64,000 nucleotides of DNA. Origin: Pyxicephalus adspersus. Its lineage: Eukaryota > Chordata > Amphibia > Anura > Pyxicephalidae. How positions within the stretch are numbered: position 1 is the stretch's first letter; each line of letters starts with the position of its first letter. A model generated the notes under the pieces. It had not been told where the DNA came from. It did no database searches and saw only the letters and a list, made by a program, of their open reading frames with translations. The stretch is taken from the NCBI RefSeq assembly GCF_032062135.1, contig NC_092860.1, forward strand, positions 128,236,625-128,300,624. Reading direction: 5' to 3'. This document shows positions 26,438 to 36,970 of this stretch, one piece after another. A program made the translations under genes and the position numbers.

Positions 26438-26693
26438 CAGTTTTAACATGGAGAACCCCTTGAAATAACTTTAGGTTCCTTAAAGAACAGCTGCAATAAT
26501 TACTATATTAACAACTCACAGTGCATTAGTGTGGTAATAAATAGTAAAAATGCCTCTTATATTGCTGGCTAATGGAAAGAATGACATACTACCAAAAAAG
26601 ATTATTGAAGTCAGTGGTATCTGACCACAAGGACTGCTCCTTGCTCAAGGAAACCCTAGCAAGATCTAGTGGATACCTGGTTGAGAAACTTTG
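26438..26693. mobile_element. hAT-like MITE with CTCTACA direct repeats
   Basis: A 256-bp element with a left end 'gcagttttaacatggagaacccc' and a right end that reads, on the other strand, 'caaagtttctcaaccagg'. Ends built around (A)CC(A/T)GGxTxCTCAACC are typical of hAT (Charlie-like) MITEs. The 7-mer CTCTACA lies immediately outside on both sides (26431-26437 and 26694-26700). hAT elements duplicate 8 bp, so one base has probably changed. No coding capacity. Confidence 0.6.
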
Positions 26694-26882
26694 CTCTACA
26701 CTACTTTAATCAAGGTTTTAAAGCTCTAGCCTGTGTTTTTGTCCTCTATGTGAGTCAAGCTAATTGTAAAAGAAAAACTAAGTCCTATGGACTTAATGAG
26801 GTGCCAGTGTATGCTGTTATTCACTGTTGTTGAAAATTGTACAGTTCTATAACACCATGCATAGTTTTAGGTATGGCCATGT

Positions 26883-27130
26883 ATTATTATATTATTAATT
26901 ATTATTATAATAATAATATTTTTTATTTATGAAGCACAAACATATGATGCAACACTATACAATAAACAGAGGCTTCAGATGACAAACTTGCACCCCTACT
27001 AAACACAAACAGACAGTACAAACACAATGATACAGGAATAGGGGATAACCCTGACCAGTTTAGCCTACAGTCTAACCAGGGTTCCATGAAACCATAGAGT
27101 TCTTCCAGAGGTTGCTGGGTCTTGAACAAT
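26883..27130 (-). mobile_element. L2-type LINE 3' end (truncated copy)
   Basis: On the minus strand the sequence runs into '...tgtttattgtatagtgttgcatcatatg...tgcttcataaataaaaaatattattattataat', the same layout as the L2 3' end at 35.4 kb: tail region, short AT motif, then an (ATT)n microsatellite (here 26883-26918). It is 5'-truncated, as is usual for LINE copies. Confidence 0.6.
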
Positions 27131-27429
27131 AAGCAATTTGTGCCTCACAGATCAGTTTAAGTGACATCAATATTCTGTAAGGATGAATATATACCAAAAC
27201 AAGCAATATAGGACTATTCAGGCATACTTTTTGAACACATAAATACTAACTCAAAACAATAAAATTCCAGCTTTATTTCCAAAACATTAACAATTACAAT
27301 TTGTTAAAAACAATCCATAAGGTTGTATGACACAGTGTCACTACTAAGGTCAGAAAAGGGTTAAAAAAGGCTCCAGGGAATAATGAGTAGATAGCTCTGT
27401 GTAGGTTTTCAGAAAGAAAGAGTTAAAGG

Positions 27430-27706
27430 GTGGGCCAGAGGGATGCCAGGCTGGGAGAGAGCCAGAGTGAATTCCAGACTGGGCGAGAGCCAGAGGGATG
27501 CCAGGCTAAGAGAGAGCCGGAGTGGACACCAGACTGGGATAGAGCCAGAGGGATGCAAGTCTGAGAGAGAGCCAGAGTGGATTCCAGACTGTGAGAGAGC
27601 CAGAGGAATGCCAGGCTGAGAGAGAGCCAGAGTGGATCCCAGCCTGAAAGAGAGAGCCAGAGTGAATGCAATGCTGAGAGTGAGCCCGAGGGTTCCAGGC
27701 TGGGAA
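27430..27706. repeat. Minisatellite of about 27 bp inside the LTR U3
   Basis: Alternating units of the form 'gagagagccagagtggattccagact' and 'gagagagccagagggatgccaggct', about ten half-units or five 54-bp pairs. The leucine/serine-rich minus-strand frames over it are repeat shadows. Confidence 0.92.
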
Positions 27707-27909
27707 ATTGATCAGCAAGAGGCTGAGGGAAGAAGATCAGCCACTGTGTTGCAGGCTGGACTGTGTTACAAGATGGAGGGTGCATAGGAGGGAGCTCAGT
27801 GAGTTCCCAGAGCTGTGGGGGGAACAGAGCTCGGCCTTAAACCAGCACTGAGTCATGTGAGTGGAACATGTTTGTTTGTTAGCCAAAGACTGCCTTGTTT
27901 TGCTTATGC

Positions 27910-27916
27910 TATAAAA
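27910..27916 (+). promoter_or_regulatory. TATA box of the solo LTR
   Basis: TATAAAA, preceded by GC-poor U3 and followed 83 bp later by AATAAA. It would start transcription near 27940. Confidence 0.6.
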
Positions 27917-27998
27917 TGCTTTACTGTTAGTCAGAGAGGGACTATCTAAATAATTGTATGTAGTTGCTCAGCCGAGCCATTTATTTTGTTTAAGTGCT

Positions 27999-28004
27999 AA
28001 TAAA
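27999..28004 (+). terminator. Polyadenylation signal AATAAA of the solo LTR
   Basis: AATAAA within 'gctaataaatagacagg', lying between the TATA box and the CA end of the LTR, where the R/U5 poly(A) signal is expected. Confidence 0.6.
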
Positions 28005-28128
28005 TAGACAGGCAGGAGCCTGTTTGAACTGCAACTTTGAAGTCTGCTGTCTGACTCACTGCTGTCTTGTGACCCCGTTGCTAGGGGCGATCGTTGCTAT
28101 GGCACATAACGTGTTGTGATGCACACAG

Positions 28129-30200
28129 GTATGTCATGCACACTTGCTGATATTAGCAAAAGCTCACCACCCACCAAGAAGTTTAGTTCCCATTTAACAA
28201 AAAAAAATGATTTTATGTGCACATAAATTTAGAGGCACAATAATACTGTAAACAGTACAAGCTCCTACTACATTTATTCACTATTTTGTTGATCTCATTA
28301 AAATATTACAATAATATCTTCTAATTTATCTAACTCTACATCCTTCAGAAACTACATTGCTATGTCTGCAGTGGAAAATGCAAGTTATTTTGTTAGTTTA
28401 GTTAAATATTCAAAGACTTTATAATTTCAAGACATTTCACACGTTTTAACAATGCAGATTTTAAAAAGGATGAGTTACTTAATGAGTGATTAACAGAATG
28501 AATCTGACATACCCAGGGATTTGTATGTAATCAATTATGGATGTTACATTTGTAAAAAAGTGTATTTATTTTACAGCATAAATAGGCAACATCAATGTGA
28601 ATAGTGTTATTTGTTTACTGAACATGCTCATTTATAAAGCAAATGTGAAGACAAATTAAAGACTTCAAAAACCTCGTATAGATGTCTTGAGATAATATTT
28701 TCCCATGTAATTCCCTTTTCTCTATGTATATATAAAACCAAATGCTATTTAACAATTTTATTCCCACAATTCCAACATTTGCTCTCACAAGGGAAATTTT
28801 CCAAAAGTAGATCCAAACCTTACTGGATGACATTAGCTTAATAAATCTACTAGGGTCATTATTTTGTGTCTATAAAATAGTTTCACCTTTTAGTTTAAAT
28901 AGTTTTAAATTGTTTAAATAGTTTTTTTTTAAAATAGTTTTTACCTTTTTATATTTTTTTCTGGTGAGCTCTTTTTAATACAAGTTCTGTTTAGAGGTGA
29001 GTGGAAAGTAAACTAGTCTGAGTCTAATCAGCTAAAGGTTTAAATGATTATAATTTTTTTTTTTTTTTGCTGAAATCACAATAAACGGCTTCCTTAGCCA
29101 ATTTAGGAACCTTAGTCAGCATGGGACAATCTGAATTCACTTCTCTGTTCTGTGCTAAGAGAACAAGTGAAATTTCATGCACCATTAGATAAACAATTTG
29201 TGGTTTATAATTGGGAATAATTGCTGTGATTTTACTTGCTTAACAGTCACACTGTTCCCAAGCACTTTCCCCAAGTGCTGCACTGATGTCAGTTCTGACA
29301 TTGGCCACAACCCTTTAATAAAAGTCAGTGACAGACATGCCAGTGAAGCAGCCATTGGATGATCAATTTAGCAATATTAGTGTGTATGTATGAGAGGTAT
29401 GTTTATATCTTTAAGCACAATTCACTTTAAGCACTAATCAGCTGTGATCTTACAATGAGTGAAATCAGCCACTCAAAGTGGTATTTAATTCTTAATACAA
29501 CTTGCTTTTCCATCCAGTCTTTCTTTATTCCATGCTACCATCAATAAAAAAATGCTTACTTTAGTTTTGTTTCCAGGACAAATAATTGGTCCATACAGGG
29601 CATTAAATTTAAAGAGACAAATAGTTTATGTTCTCATACAACTAGAATATCAAAAGTTTTTTCATGCGTTTTTGCGCAGTTTTACAGCTCAAAAACCCTT
29701 GCAAATAACTTTTAACATTGGACCAAGCAGCAGGAGGCAGCAGCTTTTCTATTCAGTTTTCTGGGTGCTCAATGATGTATCCAGGGGCAGTTTGTTATCT
29801 CGGCTGCCTCCATAGACTGAAAAAGGAAAGTTTAAAAAAAAACATTTTAGATTTTGAAATGCCTAGAAAAAAAATCAAAAAACAAAAAAAAAAAAAGGGG
29901 AGGATGTCATCCTTTCAGCCATGACTTACCTAGGTGACAGGAGTCCTGTCACAGCCAAGCAGCAGTCAGGTCTTCCTGGAGGACTTTTGGAGCTTCATAG
30001 AACAGTCTACATTGCTCGAGAGGTCTTCATGGGACACATAAAGGTCAATAAGACTCTGCAAAGATAAATAATGCTTAAAGCAAGATTATTTTCTTGTTGT
30101 GTCTTATTTCTAGGGACCTATTTATCTATTTTAGGAAATGGGTAAGGGGTGCTATGTACCACTCTACTCATTACCCAGCAAGTGGGGGCAGACAAATGGG
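28129..30200. other. AT-rich intergenic DNA; one repeat copy
   Basis: Mostly unremarkable AT-rich sequence with poly-T/A tracts (28922-28935, 29046-29068, 29880-29896). The only recognisable piece is 29228-29375, the partner of the repeat at 18.9 kb. Confidence 0.5.
29228..29375. repeat. Dispersed repeat, copy B (pair with 18.89 kb)
   Basis: Same order of conserved blocks as 18885-19055, including 'cttaacagtcacactgttcccaagca', 'tttccccaag', 'ttctgacattggcca' and 'gccattggatgatc'. Same orientation; clear but imperfect match. Confidence 0.7.
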
Positions 30201-30204
30201 GGAA

Positions 30205-30762
30205 CCTTTATTAAGTTTTTTGATGCAAAAAGTGTTCCTAATTTTTTTGCATAGAAATTTTTGTTGATTTTTTGGGCCAGGGTATGAAAATTATATTTAT
30301 TTATTATATTAATCATAATATAATAAATAATTATAAATAATAATTATAAAAAAATGAAATAATAGACCACAACCATGTAATTTATGGGAAAAAAAAACTA
30401 ATTTATCAAAAAAATAAAAAAAATCAGTGATAATAGTGGGCAAAATGTAAATCAGGGCACTGGGCAATAATGTTTGGTGCACTAAAATATTTCCCGCTGG
30501 CACCACCCCCAGAATTTACTATTGCTGCTCGCATCAGCAGTTAGATGTGATGCACTATGTAGAAGTCCTGCATTGTGCATCACATCTAACTCCCTAACTC
30601 AGACATCTAACTCCCTAATTCAGAAACGTCCCGGCATCACAGCAGGATTATGAAATCGCCGCTGGAGAGTGGGGCGCAGGTAAGGGAGGCTTCTAAACTT
30701 ACCCCGAGTGTGATGCAAGTGAAATCCACCCCGAGTAACACTCAGGATTACCGCTAGGGGGG
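30205..30762 (-). mobile_element. TTAA-type MITE, copy in reverse orientation
   Basis: The right end reads 'ccgagtaacactcaggattaccgctaggggggttaa', the reverse complement of the left end of the 41.1 kb element, with TTAA at 30763-30766. The left part ('ttttttgatgcaaaaagtg', 'gcatagaaatttttg', AT-rich core) is the reverse complement of 41.74-41.88 kb. The extreme left terminus is diverged or lost. It also contains the imperfect palindrome 'agatgtgatgcac...gtgcatcacatct' (30545-30590). Confidence 0.7.
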
Positions 30763-31744
30763 TTAAAGGGGACGTCTAGATTCAAAATAAGCCCCCCCAC
30801 ATACAGACCCCCACATTTCCAGCCCACTCCCCCAAGGATGATCCTTGAAACCCTTGGGGGTTGGCAGATCTGAATGGCATTTCTCTGGAAGTATCAATTG
30901 CAGAGTTGTTGTGGTACAAAGATATTCCTCTATTATATATAAAAAACATATTAAAAAAATACTTTAGTGATTACAAAGACAGAACACAGCATCTAAACAA
31001 GGCAAATGCATAAACAAACCACTGGACAATGCAGAAATCCCAGATGCAGCAGATTTTCCAAATTTACTAAAATAGAAACCACATTTGGTAGGGGATGAGG
31101 TTACTGTTCTGAGGTCTTACACTCAATGGCTCTCTATTTGTATTTTTACATCCTAGAACACTGAGACTATTATCACAAAACAGAAATTTCTGTCTCACAG
31201 AAATTTCTTTAAAACTGAGTCAAGACTCGTCTTGTTTGAGGCAGTAAATATCTCTTTCACCATGCCAAAACTGCGCTTTGGGTGCTGTGATTTGTTTTCA
31301 GGGCCTATGGTTGTGGTGATGATGTCTTTCTAGCTAAGTTTAATTTTTTATGACCTTTTGGATAAATGTAGTCTATTTTTTGGTACTACATGTATGTATA
31401 TATACATTTCTTTCTGTTTAGAATATGTACCCCCTATAGTCCTGAGGATTAGAACGGTGGTATATTGCCTTGAGCAGGAACTCCAATTTGGTTGTGAGGT
31501 CCTTTTCAGCCACTACTCTAATTAGGAGGGTAAAAGCTGTAATAACACATAGAATGTATGAAAACTTTTAAGAGTGTATTTTTAATCTTTTTTAAAAATA
31601 ACATTTGCATGTTGTATATGCCACTGGAAAATCCCTATAAAAAAATTAAATATTTAAAAATGCAAACTTAATTTGGTTACCATGGTCTTGAAACAGCAAC
31701 CCCCACCCCTACAACTCTAAGGAGAAAATATCCCTGATTGTTAT

Positions 31745-31895
31745 TGGGATTTATTATTGATTTTTATTAATAAACAGGATTTATACAGCGCCAATATAAT
31801 TTGCAGCGCTGTACAATAAACAGGGGTTGCAAATGACAGACAATTACAGACAGTGACATAGAAGGAAGAGAGGATCCTGCCCAGAAATTCAGTAT
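31745..31895 (-). mobile_element. L2-type LINE 3' end (truncated, minus strand)
   Basis: Read on the minus strand, the sequence is 'tgggcaggatcctctc...gtctgtcatttgcaacccctgtttattgtacagcgctgcaaattatattggcgctgtataaatcctgtttattaat'. It matches the tail of the L2 at 35.28-35.41 kb nearly base for base in several blocks. It is a separate, 5'-truncated insertion pointing away from the larger L2. Confidence 0.85.
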
Positions 31896-32747
31896 AGCAG
31901 CAGCTCTTGGGGTCCTCTGTGTACCCTGAAAATTTCACATTTCTATGACAATTGGTGTGGGAGATATGAAGGTTTATACATATAATGGTATATATATGGT
32001 ACGTCTCCCACTCTGCCAAATTTCAGCACTATGTATGCAATTGTTTTCCCCTGCAACCCTCATCTGATTGTATATGGTACCTCTCCCATTGTAGATGACC
32101 TTATTGCACCAACTTTAATCTCCTCATAGATTTATCTGTTCACTATCCCTTAGTTCCAGTTGATTGCACATTGAAATTTATTGCCCTGCCAACCCCTCTC
32201 CTCCCCAGGTTCAACTGATATCCCAAATTCCTTGTTACTCTGATCAGTCCATACATAATCAGAGCCCAAAGCACTTCTATTTAAACAACAGGCAAGGTCA
32301 CGTTGGGACCCTGGTCACTTGCCCAAATCTCAAGTGCCCAAATTATGTGCCCAAGTTCAATGGAAATGAATTCAGGGAATTGACACAGGAATTGGAACAG
32401 ATTTGGACATATATTTATACTCTGCAATTTCTATCTCCTGCCTTTGGACTGATTTATCCACCTGGAATCCAACACATCCTCTGCTGCTACCATTCTAAAC
32501 TGGTAATTCATCAAACTATCTCCTTGAATCATCATCCCTCACTCCTGGAACTAAGCAAGTTTATAAGCCTCACTTGAACCCATATTACTGGACTGCTGCT
32601 CTTGGACTTTAGTTTGCCACATTGTTTATTGTACGCATATGGTTCCCAATTATCTGTAAAAATGTATTATTTACTCTGCTTTCTCTTTGCTGGCACTATT
32701 CCCTGTACTCCCCAGTCTGATAACTCATTGTCTCTCACTCTCTCTCA

Positions 32748-33173
32748 TTGTTCTTCACTCACCTGATTTCTCTGTCTGTGCTCCTGCACCTTTTTTCTCT
32801 ACTGATACTCTCTGGTGACATCTCACCCAACCCTGGTCTCCCACACAGCCTCCACTTTCCATACACTCTCAGTAGGACACTGGCTTCTCCTAACCTCATA
32901 CCCATTCACCCTATCCATAAGTCCTTACCCCCCTCCCTCTCTGGCAGTCTATGGAATGCCAGATCTGTTGGCAACAAATTAACCTCCATACACAACCTTC
33001 TCCTTTCTAAGTCTCTGAACTTTCTGGCTCTCACTGAAACTTGGCTTTCCTCCTCTGACTCTACCTCTGCTGCTGCTCTCTCCTATGGAGGCCTGCATTT
33101 TACACATACCCCCAGACCTGGCAACAAAGTAGAGGGTGGTGTGGGTGTCCTTCTCTCACCTAACTGTATATAA
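32748..33173 (+). pseudogene. L2 ORF2: endonuclease N-terminal part
   Basis: The 141-codon frame contains L2 endonuclease landmarks in order: LSGDISPNPGL (about residue 22), WNARSVGNKL (about 68), then FLALTETWLSS (about 92), where N and E are the catalytic Asn and Glu of the APE fold. The frame ends in TAA at 33171-33173. Beyond it the sequence jumps from the 'VYRPPGP'-like block (33260-33290, other frame) to 'SHSTSMAP...RIAGHTLDLVFSKLCNLTLLDNSPFPLSDHILI' (33310-33450). The central part that normally holds the GDFN-type motif is therefore missing. The enzyme would normally nick target DNA to prime reverse transcription. Confidence 0.8.
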
Positions 33174-33399
33174 AGAGTCCTTCCTACCCCACCCTCTCTC
33201 ATTTTCACTTCATTTGAAGTCCACTCTGTCTGACTCTTTTGCCCCTTACCCCTTATTGTTGCTGTTGTCTACCGCCCCCCTGGCCCAGTATCACAATTAG
33301 TGGATAACTTAACTAATTTGGACTCACACAGCACATCAATGGCCCCACACGCATAGCCGGACACACTCTAGACCTGGTATTTTCTAAACTCTGCAACCT

Positions 33400-34086
33400 C
33401 ACCCTCCTTGACAACTCACCATTTCCCCTCTCTGATCATATACTTATCACATTCAACATATCAAACCCTTGCCCTCCCTTGCCACATCCCAGACTTGGTT
33501 ATGGCAGAAAGATATCCGTAACCTTGACCACAACCTTTTCTCAAACTGCCTTGCGTCCCTAATCCCCTCCCTCTTCAAAATCACCTCCCCAGATGAAGCT
33601 GCCACCATGTTAAACCACTCTCTTTCCCTGGCTTTGGATAATGTTGCTCCTGCCACATTCCGCTACCCCCGCCCTGCCAACCTCCGACCCTGGCCCAACA
33701 ATCACACCAAACAGCTACAAAAGTCTGTTCGTGCAGCTGAGCGCAAGTGGAGGAAATCTGGCCTCAGCACTGACTTTATAGACTACAAAGCCAAGCTTCA
33801 AAGCTTTAACACAGAGCTCACTGTCACCAAGCAAAGTTATTTCTCCGCAGTCATTTCCTCTCAAGCCTCCAACCCACGCAACCTCTTCTCTACAATTGAC
33901 TCCCTCCTAAACCCCACACCTGCCCCCACAACATCCATCTCTGCCCAAGACATTGCCACCTACTTTAGAGATAAAATAGACAAAATCAGACATGATGCCC
34001 ACCAACCATTCCAACCATACCCTCCCCTTCCACCTGTAAATCATCATTGGCCTCCCTCAGCCCTGTCACTGTGGACGAAGTCCTAA
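33400..34086 (+). pseudogene. L2 ORF2: endonuclease end and linker
   Basis: It starts with the end of the endonuclease (SDHILITFNI) and continues through the linker typical of L2: 'KSVRAAERKWRKSGLSTDF', 'SSQASNPRNLFSTIDSLLNP' and 'DIATYFRDKIDKIR'. The frame runs to a TGA-less change of frame at about 34045, where the next piece (34047 on) takes over in another frame, marking a frameshift. Confidence 0.75.
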
Positions 34087-35002
34087 CTCTTCTCTCATCA
34101 TCTCCGTCTACTACATGTCCACTTTACCCAAATCCCTCTGATCTATTCTGTGCCCAATCCATTGGTATCAGTGACACTGCTCTCTCTTGGTTTGTTTCCT
34201 ATCTATATGACCGCTCCTTTCAAGTTTTTTTAAATGGTAAGTCCTCCTCACCCACTCTCCTCTCTGTTGGTGTTCCCCAAGGTCAGTCCTTGGACCGGTT
34301 CTCTTTTTTCTGTACACCTCCTCTCTCGGTATTCTCATATCCTCCTTTGGCTTACAGTACTATCTGTATGCTGATGACACTCAAATCTATCTGTCCACCC
34401 CCGACCTGTCTCCCTCAGTCCTGGATAAGGTCTCATGCTGCCTGTCAGCCATCTCATCATGGATGTCTGACCGATTCCTGAAACTCAAGCTGGATAAAAC
34501 AGAACTCATCATCATCCCCCCCTCAAATTCCAAATCTCCCCCTGACATATATCTAACTGTTAACAACACTGTTATTCGGCCCTCCCCTCAGGCACGTTGT
34601 CTTGGTGTCACCTTTGACTCGGCCCTCTCATTTACCCCCCATATTCAGAACATTTCCAGGTACTGTCACTTTCACCTACGCAACATCTCCAAAATCCGCC
34701 CCCACCTGTCCCCTGAGACCACCAAACTCCTTGTACATGCTCATATCATCTCCCGTCTGGACTACTGTAACCTCCTCCTCTCTGGTATTCCACTAACCCG
34801 ACTCTCTCCTCTACAATCTATCATGAATGCTGCAGCCAGACTCATCCATCCTTCCCTCCGCTCCTCTTCCGCTGCATCTCTTTGTAGTTCTCTCCATTGG
34901 CTTCTATTTCACCCTAGAAACAAATTCAAGCTCCTGTGCTTTGCCTTCAAATCCCTCCACAGCTCTTGTCCCACTTACCTTTCTGACTTGCTAATAAAAT
35001 AG
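34047..35002 (+). pseudogene. L2 ORF2: reverse transcriptase (front deleted) and C-terminus
   Basis: Begins 'LSPVTVDEVLTLLSSSPSTTCPLYPNPSD', the L2 motif just before the polymerase. It then jumps directly to 'GISDTALSWFVSYLYDRSFQVFLNG' and GVPQG (about 34270). Roughly the first four RT blocks, including the NYRPIS region and the first catalytic Asp, are deleted. After a frameshift the YADDTQIYL box appears (34362-34394), then in the 34463-35002 frame 'LKLDKTELI', '[11 protein letters not shown]', '[11 protein letters not shown]' and 'AAARLI'. A TAG at 35000-35002 precedes the remaining C-terminal 'APTLWNGLPRPIRLAS...FKRALKTHFFKLAY' (about 35095-35205). Confidence 0.85.
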
Positions 35003-35406
35003 TCTCCCTACCGCTCTCTCCGCTCCTCCAATGAGCTACTAATGACTTCCTCAGTCATAACCTCATCAAACGCACGGATACAAGACTTCTCTAGAGCTGC
35101 CCCGACTCTCTGGAATGGTCTTCCTCGTCCTATTCGGCTTGCTTCTACTTTCTGCTCATTTAAAAGAGCGCTCAAAACCCATTTTTTCAAACTTGCCTAC
35201 CCATGCATATCTGTCTTCTGAAACCATCACTACTTCCCACCACTACATATCTCCCATCCTATTGTGTGTGAAATTCCCCCACCTACTAGATTGTAAGCTC
35301 TTCTGGGCAGGGTCCTCGCCTCCTGTATCACTTAGTCTGTCATTTGCAATCCGTAGCTAATGTAAAGCGCTGCGTAATATGTTGGCGCTATATAAATCCT
35401 GTTTAT

Positions 35407-35434
35407 TAATAATAATAATAATAATAATAATAAT
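35407..35434. repeat. (AAT)n tail of the L2 element
   Basis: About nine AAT/ATA units directly after 'ctgtttatt'. L2-clade LINEs end in a short microsatellite instead of poly(A). Confidence 0.9.
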
Positions 35435-35589
35435 GACAGTAGCTTGGACACAGACACAGCTGCTGGGATAATCCCACAGTACAAGGTGGGGAGGGGGGAA
35501 GTAGCTGACATCAATAGTACACGCCCACTCACAGGGAACTTTACTGGTAGCATGATCTAAAAGATAAGATAGGAGCTGTGCACCCTGAC

Positions 35590-36970
35590 AAACTGACAGT
35601 AACATTATGTTGGTAGCACAGATTCCATTAGTGGCATTATCTCACAAGACACAGCAACTAGTAATCTAACATTCCTGCCCTGTGTTTGAAGTCTCTGCAG
35701 ATACCCAGATTGGTTAAAACAATTTTTCTTTCGTGATTTGCTGAGCTAAGCGCATGGAATTCTGGGAACTATAGTGTGTAGAAGTTAATGTCAGCATACA
35801 GCTTCTGACTGGTTGCTTGGTAACAGGATGCTGTGGGAGTAAAGGAGACAACAGTGGCAAGTAAAGCCATTATGTATTATTTATTAATGAATAGCTAGCA
35901 CTGACAAGTGTAAAAGTTTAGCTGATGATCATGGCATATAGAAAGCATTATTGTGAGTGTTTTCCATATATACTGTACGTGGCAAGTAAAGAATTGTGTA
36001 CACTGTCTATGCTGGTCTCCATTAGTGCCCATTGGAAATGTTGGGGGAACCCTACCTATATAGATATAGAAAATAACATTTATTTATGGAAATACTCCAA
36101 CCTGACTCCAATGGTACTTACCTCAGGAAGGGACGTACCATTGGAATATGTCTAATAATGGTTGCTTTTTCTTTACCTCTTGCATCCCATGAGCAACTCT
36201 TTGTAATATTATTCATTGCCTGGAAAGATGGAAAGAGGTTAGGATGGAAAGAGGTTAGCAGTTGGCTGAGTCATCTGGTAACGTTCTCGCTTCTGCTTTC
36301 CTACGATCTGATAGTTAAAGATGGGAGGTGTGCACGCAGGCAAAACAGAGTGCAACATTATTGTACACGCTGGTAGCACAGATTCCATCAGTAGCATTAT
36401 CTCACAATACGTAGCAATTGGTAATCTAACATTTCTGCCCTGTGTTTGAAATCTCCGCAGATACCCTGATTGGGTAAAACAAGTTCTGTTTCATGATTGG
36501 CTGACCTAAGCCCATGGAACTCTGGGAACTGTAGTTTTTAGTAGTTTATTGTCAACAAATAGCTTCTGCCTGGTTGTTTGGTAACAGAATGCTGCGGGAG
36601 TAAAGGAAACAACAGTGGCAAGTAAAGCCATTCGGTATTATTTATTCAGGAATAGCTAGCACCGATAAGTGTAAATCGTTAGCTGGTGATCATAGCATAT
36701 AGAAAGTATTATTGTGAGTGGTATTCATATATACTGTACATGGCAAGTGAATAATTCTTTACACTGTCTATGGTGGTCCAAGGGGCCCATAGGAAATGTT
36801 GGGTATTCTGTCACCAATGTCGATTTATGCAAGTTACCCGTCCTGAGACCCGGTCTGTACGGATGGATACCTTCTTGCTGAAAACACGATGACAGGTAGT
36901 TTTACTCGCCAAGAAACACCGCTGTAAGTTCCATTAGTATCTTTAATCCAAGTTAAGAATATGCACTAAA
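35590..36970. repeat. Direct duplication, about 760-bp offset
   Basis: The block starting TGGTAGCACAGATTCCAT at 35611 recurs at 36371 and stays alignable for about 430 bp. It runs through 'cattatctcaca', 'gccctgtgtttgaa', 'ggaa(t/c)tctgggaact', 'aacagtggcaagtaaagccatt' and 'catatatactgtac', ending near 'ggaaatgttggg' at 36.03 and 36.80 kb. Identity by eye is about 85-90 per cent. Between the copies lies a segment (36107-36235) that is itself repeated at 37.61 and 38.54 kb. No coding function visible. Confidence 0.85.

Larger units (their letters stand above)
27336..28123 (+). mobile_element. Solo LTR with perfect 5-bp target duplication
   Basis: A 788-bp unit begins TGTCACTACTAAGG and ends GTTGTGATGCA, that is TG...CA. 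CACAG is duplicated at 27331-27335 and 28124-28128. Inside, on the plus strand, there is a TATA box (TATAAAA, 27910-27916) and, about 85 bp downstream, a polyadenylation signal (AATAAA, 27999-28004). That is the U3-R-U5 order of a long terminal repeat. No gag, pol or env sequence adjoins it, so the internal region has been removed, most simply by LTR-LTR recombination. U3 contains a minisatellite (27430-27706). A 5-bp duplication fits many Ty3/gypsy elements and some ERVs. I cannot choose between them. Confidence 0.8.
32160..35436 (+). mobile_element. L2-type (CR1 superfamily) LINE, internally deleted
   Basis: From about 32.7 kb the plus strand encodes, in broken frames, an L2-style ORF2: AP endonuclease, linker, reverse transcriptase and C-terminal domain. 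It ends in the conserved L2 3' UTR ('gattgtaagctcttctgggcagggtcctc', 'ggcgctatataaatcctg') and an (AAT)n tail at 35407-35434. Two large internal deletions remove the middle of the endonuclease and the first half of the reverse transcriptase, so the copy cannot encode active enzyme. The 5' boundary is uncertain; I placed it where the pyrimidine-rich sequence begins. No target duplication was found, as is common for this group. Confidence 0.85.

Noticed and set aside
27423..27785. 120-codon Leu/Ser-rich minus-strand frame
   Set aside because: It covers the 27-bp minisatellite in the LTR and is antisense to the LTR promoter.
32164..32577. 137-codon frame upstream of the L2 endonuclease
   Set aside because: No ORF1-type domain; probably L2 5' UTR or flank that happens to be open.
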